Source: JANNMJ01 sp031397815
GTDB lineage: Bacteria > Bacteroidota > Bacteroidia > Cytophagales > Hymenobacteraceae
Reading direction: 5' to 3'
DNA: 13,630 nucleotides
Assembly: GCA_031397815.1 (NCBI GenBank)
Contig: JANNMJ010000133.1
Location: forward strand, 1 to 13,630
The notes beneath the pieces were generated by a model. The model did not search any database, had not been told where the DNA came from, and saw only the letters and a list, made by a program, of their open reading frames with translations. Position 1 is the first letter of the stretch. Each line of letters starts with the position of its first letter. The position numbers and the translations under genes are program-made. Below, piece by piece: positions 6,702 to 13,630 of the stretch.

Positions 6702-6746
6702 GCCGTCAGTAACCCGCGCTTCGGCGGTGGGTGCTGACGGCTTTTT
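6702..6746 (+). terminator. Strong hairpin with cUUCGg tetraloop and T-tract (terminator or 5'-leader element)
   Basis: GCCGTCAG (6702-6709) pairs perfectly with CTGACGGC (6734-6741). Inside it ACCC/GGGT pairing continues to a cap of GC-TTCG-GC (6718-6725), the especially stable cUUCGg tetraloop. TTTTT (6742-6746) follows. Sequence and shape fit an intrinsic terminator, either for read-through from the two-component operon and the 42-bp array, or acting in the leader of the T9SS gene. From 6747 to 6839 the leader is pyrimidine-rich with no further structure that I can see. Confidence 0.7.
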
Positions 6747-6839
6747 CGTGCCTCTGGATTTTCTCCCCCCCATCTCTCCAGCTCCATCTAAATTTCCTTA
6801 GCTGATGTCGAATTTTCCCTCTTTTATGCTTTCCGACCG

Positions 6840-9800
6840 GTGAGCGCCCACCTGTTGCGGTGGGCGTCTCTCGCGACGTGCGGGCTGGCTTTCGCGGCGG
6901 CGCCAAGCGCTTACGCTCAGAATATCATCCCCACGGGCTTTCAATCGGTTTCCGATATCAGCCCGTTGCAGATGACCGACATTGCCTACGACGTCAACGG
7001 CGACCTGCTGATGACTGGGTTCTTCTCGGGCACGCTGACGCTCGGCACCCTGCCGACGCTCACGAGTGCGGGCGCCGCCGATGTGGTGGTGGCGAAACGG
7101 TCGGGCACCACCGGCGCCTGGCTGTGGGCCGTGCGCGCAGGCGGCACCGGCGATGACTTCAGCCGGGGCCTGGCCCTCAGCCCCACCGGGACGATGTTCG
7201 TTTCGGGCTTCTTCTATTCGGCGCCGGCCAGTTTCGGCGCCGCCGCGAGCCAAAGCGCCATTAACGGTAGCGCCGATGGGTTCGTAGCGGCCCTCGACGC
7301 CAGCAACGGTGCTTTTATCTGGAGCACCAAGCAGAGTGCCAACGGCACCGATGTCGCGAACAACCTCGCCTTCGACGTCACAAGTAGCTCCGTGCTGGTG
7401 ACGGGCGTTTATGGCGGCTCGCTCACGCTGGGCAGCACTACGCTCGGCGGCAGCGCGGTGGGCTACTCCTTCGTGGCCAAAATGGATATGGCGTCGGGGA
7501 GCTACACCTGGGCGAACCGCGTCGCCGGTACTTCGTACGGGTCGAGCGTCGCGGTGAATGCGACGGGTGAAGTGGTGGTAGTGGGTACGAGTAGTGCGTC
7601 CACTACGTTCTTTCCCGTCGGCAGCCTCGCGTATGTCGGCGGCTCCTCGGATGCTTTTGTGGCCAAGCTCACGTCGGCCGGTGTCTGGACGTGGGCGAAA
7701 CGAATGGCCGGAACCGGGCAGGATGAAGGCTCCGACGTTGCCTTCGCCGCGTCGGGTGATGTAATAACGATTGGCACCTTTGGGAACGGCTCGGCTTCGG
7801 TGAACGGGACGGCCGTGACCGGCGCGGGAGCGAATGATATCGTGGTCGCGCGGTTCATCGGCGCGACCGGCGATACCCGTTGGACGTTAGTTGCCGGTAG
7901 CCCCGGCGATGACCGTGGCGTCGGCCTCGCGCTGGATGCATCCGGCCGTATCACGGTGGCTGGCCTTTTCAAGCAGACGGCGGTTTTCGGTAGCACTTCG
8001 CTCGTAAGCGGCGCTGCCTCTACTACGTTCAACGCGTATGTGGCCCGCGTACTCGATACGGGTGCGTCCGGTACGTGGCAATATGCGCTGAAAGCCAGCA
8101 GCCCCGCCGATACCCGCGCAACTACGGTGGCGGTCAACCCCGCCACTGGTGCCACGGCCCTGCCGGTCAGTTCGAACAACGGCCCGGTCACGTTTCAAGG
8201 GCTGGCCCCGGCGACCGGCAGCGGTTTTCTGGCCTTCTTCGGCCCGCCGACAGCCTTGGCCCTTTCGGCCACCAGCCTCGACGAGAACGTGCCGGCTGGC
8301 ACCGTCGTAGGGGCGCTTTCCACCACCGATTCCGACCTCAACGACACCTTCACGTATTCGCTCGTGAGCGGCGCCGGTTCTACGGATAACGCCGCGTTCA
8401 GCATCGGTACGGGAGTGAATGCGGGTAAGCTGCTGCTCAATGCTTCCCCCGATTACGAAGCCAAGACGAGCTATTCCATCCGCGTACGCACCACCGATCA
8501 AGGGGGGCTGGCTTTCGATAAATTCTTTACCATCAACGTAGTTGATTTAATCGAAGACCGCATCGTAAGCGCGACGGAAAGCATCCTGCCCGGGACTTAC
8601 CACGATTTTACGGTCGCTAGCGGCGGCACGGCCAACCTCACCGGCAACCTCACCATTACCGGTACGCTGACCGTAGCCGCCGGAGGCACCCTGAATACGG
8701 CTTGCCAAATCGTTCTCGGCACGGGAGCTTTTACCCTCGCCGACGGCGGCACCATCACCATATGTGACCCATCAGGGCTGACCCAGACGGCGGCTGCCGG
8801 GGCGGTACAGGTCACCGGGTTGCGCTCCTACTCAACGGATGCCACTTATGGATACGGCACCAACAATCCTCAAGTGACCGGCGATGGCTTACCGACCCTC
8901 GTTCGCGCCTTGAACCTCACGGGCAAAAACACCGTGACGCTCACCAGAGGGCTGGAAGTCAAGACGGTGATCAATGTGGCGTCATTAGCTAATCTGAGCC
9001 TCAATAATCTGCCGCTGACCCTTCGTAGCGACGCCACGGCCTCGGCTTACGTGGTGAACAGCGGCACGGGCCGTATCCTTGGCAACACCGCCACGGTGCA
9101 GCGTTACATCACCGACGCCACCAACGGCGGCCTCGGCTACCGGCATCTGTCGGCGCCGGTGGCGGGGGCTACTGTGGGTTCGCTGGCTGCGCCGGGCTTC
9201 GTGCCGGTGGTCAACGGACGTTACAATGCAGCGGCGGTCCCGACTGGCGTGCGGCCGTTCCCGAACGTCTTCGGCTTCGACGAAACCCGTCTGCCCGCGC
9301 AGGCCGATTTCGGCAGCGGCTACTTCTCCCCGGCCGCTACCGCCACTTCTACGGCCCTTACGGAAGGCTTGGCGGTGGGGCGCGGTTACTCGCTCTACAA
9401 CGCCGCCAAGACGCACGCCCTCGTCGGCACGCTCAACACGGGCAATGTCGTCACGACGCTGACCCGCACCGGCGCCACCGCCAAGAGCGGCTGGAACCTG
9501 CTCGGCAATCCGTACCCCGCGCCCATCAGCTGGGACAACGTAGCCGTCCCCACCGGGATGAGCAGCACCATTTACGTACTGAAACCGCTGCCCAACAACG
9601 CTTACGTGTACCTCACGCGCCAAAGCAACGGCAACGGCACGGGCACCGGCACCCTCTCGGGCGGCCTGCTGCCGATTGCGCAGGGCTTCTTCGCCGAAGC
9701 GACCACGAACAACACCGCCTTCACCTTCCGGAACACGCACCGCCTGACCACGGCCGCTAACCCGGAGCACTACCGCAACGCGCCCGCCACGGCCGCGCCG

Positions 9801-10496
9801 ACGCTGAGTCTGGTGCTGCGCGATGTAGCCGCCGTGAGCAATTGGGCACAGGACGAGGCCTTCGTGGTTTTCCACCCTGCCACCACCGGCGCCTCGGCCA
9901 CCTACGATAGCGCCTTCGACGGGCAGCGGCCGGGCCACAACGTCGGCGTGCCGACCCTCGCCACGCTGCTACCTACTCAGGAAGAATTGGCGATTGATGG
10001 CCGCTCCGAAACCGAGCTAGCCGCCGGGACCACCATCGAGCTGCTGACCGACGTGCCCGCCGCTGGCACCTACCAATTCAGCCTCGGTCAGCTGACGAAC
10101 CTCGCGGGGCAGAGCATCGTCCTGCGCGACCGCCTCACCGGCACCGCCTACGATCTGCTCGCGCAGCCCGTCGTGACGTTCACCACCACCCAACCCGGCG
10201 AAACCCGCAACCGCTTCGCCCTCGAAGTGAACCTGAGCCGCGTACTGGGCACGGCCGCCGCCTCGGCCCTCACCCCGACGAAACTCGTCCTGCAACCCAA
10301 TCCCGCAACCGGTGGCACCGTGCGCCTGCTCGGCCCGGACGTGGTAAGCCGCCCGGCAATCGTGCTCGATGCCGCTGGTCGCGTGATTCGGACGACGACT
10401 ATCGGCGCCGACGGCACGCTGTCAATCGGCGCGTTGGCTCCCGGCGTTTACGTGGTGCGCGTCGGCACCGCCACGGCGCGGCTGGTCGTCGAATAA
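6840..10496 (+). CDS. Secreted seven-blade beta-propeller / cadherin-like protein with T9SS type A sorting domain
   Basis: This 1218-aa protein is predicted to be exported by Sec and then across the outer membrane by the type IX system. Residues 1-26 form a signal peptide ending AYAQ. Residues about 38-465 hold seven repeats of 58-66 residues of the SBBP/beta-propeller type, each with a core like SRGLALSPTGTMFVSGFF followed by FVAKLD...W.WA-type strands. Residues 470-570 form a cadherin-like domain (SATSLDENVPAGTVVGALST, TDSDLNDTFTYSLVSG). Next comes a Gly/Thr-rich beta-helix-like region (about 575-740), then a long section typical of large Bacteroidota surface proteins (SGWNLLGNPYPAPISWDNV near 882). 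The C-terminus from about 1149 is the sorting domain (LVLQPNPATGG, VLDAAGRVIRTT, LAPGVYVVRVGTATARLVVE). GTG at 6840 is the only sensible start; a stop codon precedes it 51 bp upstream in frame. The likely role is adhesion or surface binding; no catalytic motif is seen. Transcription probably starts near 6700 and ends at the 10558 terminator. Confidence 0.85.
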   Translation: MSAHLLRWASLATCGLAFAAAPSAYAQNIIPTGFQSVSDISPLQMTDIAYDVNGDLLMTGFFSGTLTLGTLPTLTSAGAADVVVAKRSGTTGAWLWAVRAGGTGDDFSRGLALSPTGTMFVSGFFYSAPASFGAAASQSAINGSADGFVAALDASNGAFIWSTKQSANGTDVANNLAFDVTSSSVLVTGVYGGSLTLGSTTLGGSAVGYSFVAKMDMASGSYTWANRVAGTSYGSSVAVNATGEVVVVGTSSASTTFFPVGSLAYVGGSSDAFVAKLTSAGVWTWAKRMAGTGQDEGSDVAFAASGDVITIGTFGNGSASVNGTAVTGAGANDIVVARFIGATGDTRWTLVAGSPGDDRGVGLALDASGRITVAGLFKQTAVFGSTSLVSGAASTTFNAYVARVLDTGASGTWQYALKASSPADTRATTVAVNPATGATALPVSSNNGPVTFQGLAPATGSGFLAFFGPPTALALSATSLDENVPAGTVVGALSTTDSDLNDTFTYSLVSGAGSTDNAAFSIGTGVNAGKLLLNASPDYEAKTSYSIRVRTTDQGGLAFDKFFTINVVDLIEDRIVSATESILPGTYHDFTVASGGTANLTGNLTITGTLTVAAGGTLNTACQIVLGTGAFTLADGGTITICDPSGLTQTAAAGAVQVTGLRSYSTDATYGYGTNNPQVTGDGLPTLVRALNLTGKNTVTLTRGLEVKTVINVASLANLSLNNLPLTLRSDATASAYVVNSGTGRILGNTATVQRYITDATNGGLGYRHLSAPVAGATVGSLAAPGFVPVVNGRYNAAAVPTGVRPFPNVFGFDETRLPAQADFGSGYFSPAATATSTALTEGLAVGRGYSLYNAAKTHALVGTLNTGNVVTTLTRTGATAKSGWNLLGNPYPAPISWDNVAVPTGMSSTIYVLKPLPNNAYVYLTRQSNGNGTGTGTLSGGLLPIAQGFFAEATTNNTAFTFRNTHRLTTAANPEHYRNAPATAAPTLSLVLRDVAAVSNWAQDEAFVVFHPATTGASATYDSAFDGQRPGHNVGVPTLATLLPTQEELAIDGRSETELAAGTTIELLTDVPAAGTYQFSLGQLTNLAGQSIVLRDRLTGTAYDLLAQPVVTFTTTQPGETRNRFALEVNLSRVLGTAAASALTPTKLVLQPNPATGGTVRLLGPDVVSRPAIVLDAAGRVIRTTTIGADGTLSIGALAPGVYVVRVGTATARLVVE

Positions 10497-10557
10497 GGCG
10501 AAGTCAGGCTGAGAAGTAAGCCTGAGCTGAGCTGACTCGGTGGCGCTTCACGCCATT

Positions 10558-10610
10558 AAAAAGCACGAGCCGGATGAGGGTGTAACCCCTTCATCCGGCT
10601 CGTGCTTTTT
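10558..10610. terminator. Bidirectional intrinsic terminator
   Basis: AAAAAGCACGAGCCGGATGA (10558-10577) and its exact reverse complement (10591-10610) form a 20-bp perfect stem, extended by GGG/CCC-type pairs around a 7-nt loop. The A5 and T5 ends supply a U-tract on both strands. It lies between the convergent T9SS gene (ends 10496) and kdsC (ends 10744), so it can stop transcription from both sides. Confidence 0.9.
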
Positions 10611-10650
10611 GGTGATAAGCTTGAGCATTTTCAGGATCGATGTACGTCCT

Positions 10651-10708
10651 CGTAGGGACGCCTACTGGCGTCCACGGGCTGCATAGGACGCCAATAGGCG
10701 TCCCTACG
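10651..10708. repeat. REP-like inverted repeat, 23-bp arms
   Basis: The arms 10651-10673 (CGTAGGGACGCCTACTGGCG plus TCC) and 10686-10708 are reverse complements with a single mismatch (C/T at 10665), separated by 12 bp. The core word GTAGGGACGCC with its mirrored copy resembles dispersed intergenic palindromes of the GTAGGGGCG type; a cousin is at 11301-11330. It lies just after the bidirectional terminator and lacks its own T-tract, so it looks like a repeat element, not a terminator. Confidence 0.7.
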
Positions 10709-10743
10709 CACATACACGGACCTTAAATCGCTTTAATCCGCCG

Positions 10744-11283
10744 TTACCCCGCCGGGGTCGCGTTGGCGACGGCATCGAGCGAATCGTCGTCGAGGGGGAG
10801 CCAGCGGCCGTGAGCTTTGAGCACGGTTTCAATCAGCTCGCGCACCGCGCCGCGCCCGCCGCCGTGGTGGCTGACCCAATGGCAGCGCATCCGGATATCG
10901 CCGACGGCATCGGCCGGGCACGTAGCGACGCCACACCGCCGGAGCGCGGCGAGGTCAGGAAGGTCATCGCCCATATAGGCCAGCTCGGTGAGGGTGAGGC
11001 CGGTTTGCGCGGCCCATTCCTTCAGAACCGCCACTTTATCGGGCACGCCGAGAAACATGTTCTCGTCGGTGATGTCGAGGGAATAAAGCCGCCGACGGAC
11101 GCCTTCTTCCAGTCGGCCCGAAATAATCCCCACGCGGTAGCCCTGCTCAATGGCGTGCCGAATGGCGAGGCCATCGTGAATATGAAAAGACCGCACCTGC
11201 TCGCCAGAGGCCAGCGCCAGCACAGTGCCGTCGGTCAAAACGCCATCGACATCAAAGACGAAACCGCGAATGGTAGCGAACAT
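10744..11283 (-). CDS. kdsC: 3-deoxy-D-manno-octulosonate 8-phosphate phosphatase (KdsC)
   Basis: This 179-aa cytoplasmic HAD-superfamily phosphatase hydrolyses Kdo-8-phosphate to Kdo and phosphate, a step in making the inner core sugar of lipopolysaccharide. HAD motif I is DVDGVLTDG (11-19) with nucleophile Asp11 and general acid Asp13. Motif II is Ser55 in GIISGR. Lys83 in VPDKVAVL probably supplies motif III. Motif IV is GDDLPD (105-110). The DGLAIRHA stretch (37-44) and the absence of a cap domain fit the small tetrameric KdsC class. Length is normal for the family. The frame is open 387 bp further upstream, but that reads antisense-like sequence through the E1 gene; the ATG at 11283 lies immediately before the conserved first strand. 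It follows the E1 gene by 59 bp on the same strand and probably shares its transcript, although the two enzymes are functionally unrelated. Confidence 0.92.
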   Translation of the reverse strand: MFATIRGFVFDVDGVLTDGTVLALASGEQVRSFHIHDGLAIRHAIEQGYRVGIISGRLEEGVRRRLYSLDITDENMFLGVPDKVAVLKEWAAQTGLTLTELAYMGDDLPDLAALRRCGVATCPADAVGDIRMRCHWVSHHGGGRGAVRELIETVLKAHGRWLPLDDDSLDAVANATPAG

Positions 11284-11300
11284 ACCCGAGGGGCGTATAC

Positions 11301-11330
11301 CGTAGGGGCGGGCCTTGTGCCCGCCCGCAC
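11301..11330. repeat. REP-like hairpin between the E1 gene and kdsC
   Basis: GGGCGGGC (11306-11313) and GCCCGCCC (11319-11326) form a perfect 8-bp GC stem with a 5-nt loop, preceded by CGTAG. The word CGTAGGGGCGGGCCTTGTGC looks like the dispersed GTAGGGGCG palindromes known from several phyla. There is no T-tract on either strand, so it is probably a repeat that could modulate the amount of kdsC mRNA after the E1 gene, not a full terminator. Confidence 0.6.
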
Positions 11331-11342
11331 AGCTTGAATGAT

Positions 11343-13355
11343 TTAGTACGACAGCAATTCCGTCACCTTCGCCCGGAACCGGCCCACCGGCAGGAACTCC
11401 TTCTCCAGCGGCGGCGCGAACGGCACGGCCGTATCGAGCGAGCCGATGCGCGCAACCGGCGCATCCAGATTCGCGAAGCAATGCTCCGAAATCCACGCGG
11501 CGATTTCGGCGCCGATGCCGCCCGTGAGCGTGTCTTCGTGCAGCACGAGGACGCGGCCGGTCTTCTCGACGGTGCGGCGCACGGCATCGGAATCCCACGG
11601 CAGCAGCGTGCGCAGGTCGAGGACGTCGATGGAAAGGTCGGGTTGGTCTTTCAGCAGGTCGAGCGCCCAATGGACGCCCATCCCGTAGGTGATGATGCTG
11701 AGGTCGGTGCCTTCGGCGGCGAGGGCGGCTTTGCCGATTTCGGTCGTGTAATACGCATCCGGCACCGGCGCCGAGATGGCGCGGTAGAGCGCCTTGTGCT
11801 CGAAGTACATCACCGGGTTCGGGTCTTCGATGGCGGCGGCGAGCAGGCCTTTCGCGTCAATCGGGTTGCTCGGGTACACGATTTTCAGGCCCGGCGTATG
11901 GAAAAACCACGCCTCGTTCGACTGCGAGTGGAACGGCCCGGCGGCCGTGCCTGCGCCCGTCGGCATCCGCACGACCACGTCGGCGTTTTGGCCCCAGCGG
12001 TAATGGCTTTTGGCGAGATTATTCACGATTTGGTTGAAGCCGCAAGTCACAAAATCGGCGAACTGCATCTCCACCATCGCCTTCTGCTTGCGGATGCTCA
12101 TCCCGAGGCTGATGCCCACGATGGCCGACTCGCAGAGCGGCGTATTCCGCACGCGGCCTTTGCCGAACTGCGCCACAAAGCCTTCCGTGATTTTGAACAC
12201 GCCGCCGTATTCGGCCACGTCCTGCCCCATAATCACCAGCTCCGGGTAGCGCTCCATGGATTGGCGGAGGCCGTCGGAAATGGCGTCGATGAGGCGCTTT
12301 TCGGTGGTCGGGCCAGTGGGCGCCACCACTTCCTGCGTGAACGGCCGGTACATATCGGCGATTTCCTGCTCCACGTCGCACGTAATCGTCGGGGTGCCGA
12401 AGGCTTCTTCCAGACCCGCTTCGATGAGGCCTTTGCACTTATCGCGCAGCGCCTGTTGGTGCTCGTCGGTGAGGATGCCGGTGTCTTGCAGGAACCGCTC
12501 GTAGTTCACGACCGGGTCCTTTTTCGCCCACTCCTCAAACAGCTCGCCGGGGACGTATTTCGTGCCCGACGCTTCCTCGTGGCCGCGCATCCGGAACGTC
12601 ATGCATTCCAGCAGCACCGGGCGCGGGTTCTCGCGCATCGATTCGGCGAGGCGCTTCACGGTGTCGTACACTTCCAGCACGTTATTCCCGTCGACCTGCA
12701 CTGCTTCCATCCCATAGGCGGGGCCTTTGTCGATGAAATACCGAAACTTGAACTGCTCGTTGCTCGGCGTCGAGAGGCCGTAGCCGTTGTTTTCGATGAC
12801 GAAGATGACCGGCAGATTCCAGACCGCCGCCACGTTCAGGGCTTCGTGGAAATCGCCTTCCGACGCGCCGCCGTCGCCGCTATACGTGAGCGTGACGCGC
12901 TTTTTCTGTTCCAGCAAATCGGCCAGCGCAATGCCGCCCGCAACCGCCAGCTGCGGCCCCAGATGCGAAATCATTCCCACGATATGGTGCTCGTTGGTGC
13001 CGAAGTGGAAGCTGCGGTCGCGCCCCTTCGTGAACCCCGTATCCTTCCCCTGAAACTGCGCGAACAGCCGTCCGAGCGGCACATTCCGCCCCGTAAACAC
13101 CCCCAGATTGCGGTGCAGCGGCAAAATGTACTCATCCTCGTGCAGCGCCAGCGTCGAGCCGACGGCAATCCCTTCCTGCCCAATCCCCGAGAACCACTTG
13201 CTCACGCGCCCCTGCCGGAGCAGGATGAGCATCTTTTCTTCAATCATCCGCGGCAGCAGCAGCCCTTCATAGAGGCGCAGCAGGTCGGCATCGGTGTAGT
13301 CCTTACGGTTGAAGGTCATCGGGTTGATGGTGGTAGGGGCGTCGGCGGTTTGCAT
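11343..13355 (-). CDS. Thiamine-diphosphate-dependent 2-oxoacid dehydrogenase E1 component, fused alpha and beta subunits
   Basis: This 670-aa enzyme decarboxylates a 2-oxoacid (pyruvate or a branched-chain 2-oxoacid) and passes the acyl group to the lipoyl E2 of the complex. The alpha part (about 18-340) has the ThDP motif starting GDGGASEGDFHEALN (160-174) and ending IENNGYG (187-193), and HRNLGVFTGR (81-90). The beta part (about 350-670) has MGQDVAEYGGVFKITEGF (376-393), the acidic CES at 408-410 and LRTLLPWD (581-588). In many bacteria these are two genes; the fused form is common in Bacteroidota and resembles branched-chain dehydrogenase E1 more than classical PdhA/PdhB. No E2 or E3 gene is nearby. 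An in-frame ATG at 13319 would remove 12 residues; the TACCTTTG box ends 7 bp before the ATG at 13355, so the shorter start is a real alternative. Confidence 0.9.
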   Translation of the reverse strand: MQTADAPTTINPMTFNRKDYTDADLLRLYEGLLLPRMIEEKMLILLRQGRVSKWFSGIGQEGIAVGSTLALHEDEYILPLHRNLGVFTGRNVPLGRLFAQFQGKDTGFTKGRDRSFHFGTNEHHIVGMISHLGPQLAVAGGIALADLLEQKKRVTLTYSGDGGASEGDFHEALNVAAVWNLPVIFVIENNGYGLSTPSNEQFKFRYFIDKGPAYGMEAVQVDGNNVLEVYDTVKRLAESMRENPRPVLLECMTFRMRGHEEASGTKYVPGELFEEWAKKDPVVNYERFLQDTGILTDEHQQALRDKCKGLIEAGLEEAFGTPTITCDVEQEIADMYRPFTQEVVAPTGPTTEKRLIDAISDGLRQSMERYPELVIMGQDVAEYGGVFKITEGFVAQFGKGRVRNTPLCESAIVGISLGMSIRKQKAMVEMQFADFVTCGFNQIVNNLAKSHYRWGQNADVVVRMPTGAGTAAGPFHSQSNEAWFFHTPGLKIVYPSNPIDAKGLLAAAIEDPNPVMYFEHKALYRAISAPVPDAYYTTEIGKAALAAEGTDLSIITYGMGVHWALDLLKDQPDLSIDVLDLRTLLPWDSDAVRRTVEKTGRVLVLHEDTLTGGIGAEIAAWISEHCFANLDAPVARIGSLDTAVPFAPPLEKEFLPVGRFRAKVTELLSY

Positions 13356-13362
13356 GATGGTG

Positions 13363-13370
13363 CAAAGGTA
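13363..13370 (-). promoter_or_regulatory. TACCTTTG -7 box of the E1 gene
   Basis: On the minus strand the sequence is CCCTACCTTTGCACCATCATG; TACCTTTG matches TAnnTTTG completely. A CTCTTTA stretch lies about 19 bp upstream, where a -33 element is expected. Transcription would begin about 4-7 nt after the box, giving a leader of a few bases to the ATG at 13355 or about 40 nt to the ATG at 13319. Confidence 0.55.
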
Positions 13371-13439
13371 GGGGAGGGCGGCGGGGGGTAAAGAGGGGGT
13401 TGGCGAGGAGGGAAAGCAAACCGATTTTCTAAAATTGAA

Positions 13440-13630
13440 AACTAATAGGTAGTAAAACCCAGAAAACGCAAGGTCTCCCATCCTTTAAGGCAGGGCGGTA
13501 TCAGGTTGCTAGTGCATCAATTGGGGTTTCGAGCAATTGATTAAAAATTTGTTTGGGAGTTTTCCAGTCGAGGGTTAGTCGGGGTCGCTCGTTGAGGGCT
13601 TGCTGAACCCAGTTGAGCTTCTGGGCCGAG
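13440..13630. mobile_element. End of an IS30-like insertion sequence, truncated by the window edge
   Basis: The transposase 3' end at 13501 places one IS terminus between roughly 13371 and 13500. The DNA there is much richer in A and T (13423-13480) than the neighbouring genes. The exact terminal inverted repeat cannot be set because the other end is outside the window. The start coordinate given is an estimate. Confidence 0.45.
13501..13630 (-). CDS. IS30-family transposase, C-terminal 42 residues (partial)
   Basis: Read on the minus strand, the last 42 codons give LNWVQQALNERPRLTLDW, then KTPKQIFNQLL, ending IDALAT and a TGA at 13503-13501. The pattern of N.RPR..L..KTP...F is the characteristic tail of IS30-type DDE transposases, following the catalytic Glu helix; IS3/IS481-type enzymes have a related tail, so the family is probable, not certain. 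The gene continues beyond the right edge, so it is not known whether it is intact. Confidence 0.65.
   Translation of the reverse strand, partial: SAQKLNWVQQALNERPRLTLDWKTPKQIFNQLLETPIDALAT

Noticed and set aside
11284..11670. Longer form of KdsC starting at 11670
   Set aside because: The additional 129 residues overlap the E1 coding region and are Arg/Ala-rich; the known fold begins at the ATG at 11283.
11334..13391. Open frame of 685 codons on the plus strand over the E1 gene
   Set aside because: It is fully antisense to a clear E1 enzyme; its product is rich in His, Arg, Ala and Gly without domains, as expected from a GC-rich shadow frame.
13356..13481. 42-residue upstream extension of the E1 protein
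   Set aside because: It runs through the TACCTTTG promoter box and AT-rich DNA near the IS end, and it lies before the conserved N-terminus.

Overview
The window looks like chromosomal DNA of a GC-rich Bacteroidota member, most likely Hymenobacter or a close relative (Cytophagales). The evidence is a protein with a type IX secretion (T9SS) sorting domain, a DUF1571 protein, a periplasmic-TPR histidine kinase of the HisKA_3 class, a fused alpha/beta E1 subunit of a 2-oxoacid dehydrogenase, absence of obvious Shine-Dalgarno sequences, and promoter-like TACCTTTG/GACCTTTG boxes matching the Bacteroidota -7 consensus TAnnTTTG. The genus is an inference; no rRNA or marker gene is present.

Layout. 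Positions 1-3215 hold three minus-strand genes, read from right to left: a secreted DUF1571 protein (2271-3215), a UbiA-family membrane prenyltransferase (1265-2110) and a POTRA-less Omp85-type outer-membrane beta-barrel (86-1228). A REP-like repeat lies at the left edge. Divergently, 3502-6323 encodes a two-component system: a 694-aa sensor kinase with periplasmic TPRs, then a NarL/LuxR-type response regulator. Directly after the regulator's stop codon comes the most unusual structure here, a non-coding array with an exact 42-bp period built from alternating palindromes (6324-6590). It is followed by a promoter-like block and a very stable cUUCGg hairpin plus T-tract (6670-6746). A 1218-aa secreted protein follows (6840-10496), with a seven-blade beta-propeller, a cadherin-like domain and a T9SS C-terminal domain. 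It ends at a perfect 20-bp bidirectional terminator.

The right part is again on the minus strand: the fused E1 gene (11343-13355), followed downstream by kdsC (10744-11283), the phosphatase of the Kdo branch of LPS synthesis. A REP-like hairpin sits between them. The window ends inside the 3' end of an IS30-like transposase gene (13501-13630).

How the genes relate. The kinase and regulator almost certainly form a pair. Several products act at the envelope (Omp85 barrel, prenyltransferase, DUF1571 protein, T9SS-exported propeller protein, KdsC), but there is no clear single pathway and no recognisable defence or biosynthetic cluster. The coding content is mostly ordinary. The interest lies in the non-coding DNA around the two-component system and the T9SS gene.
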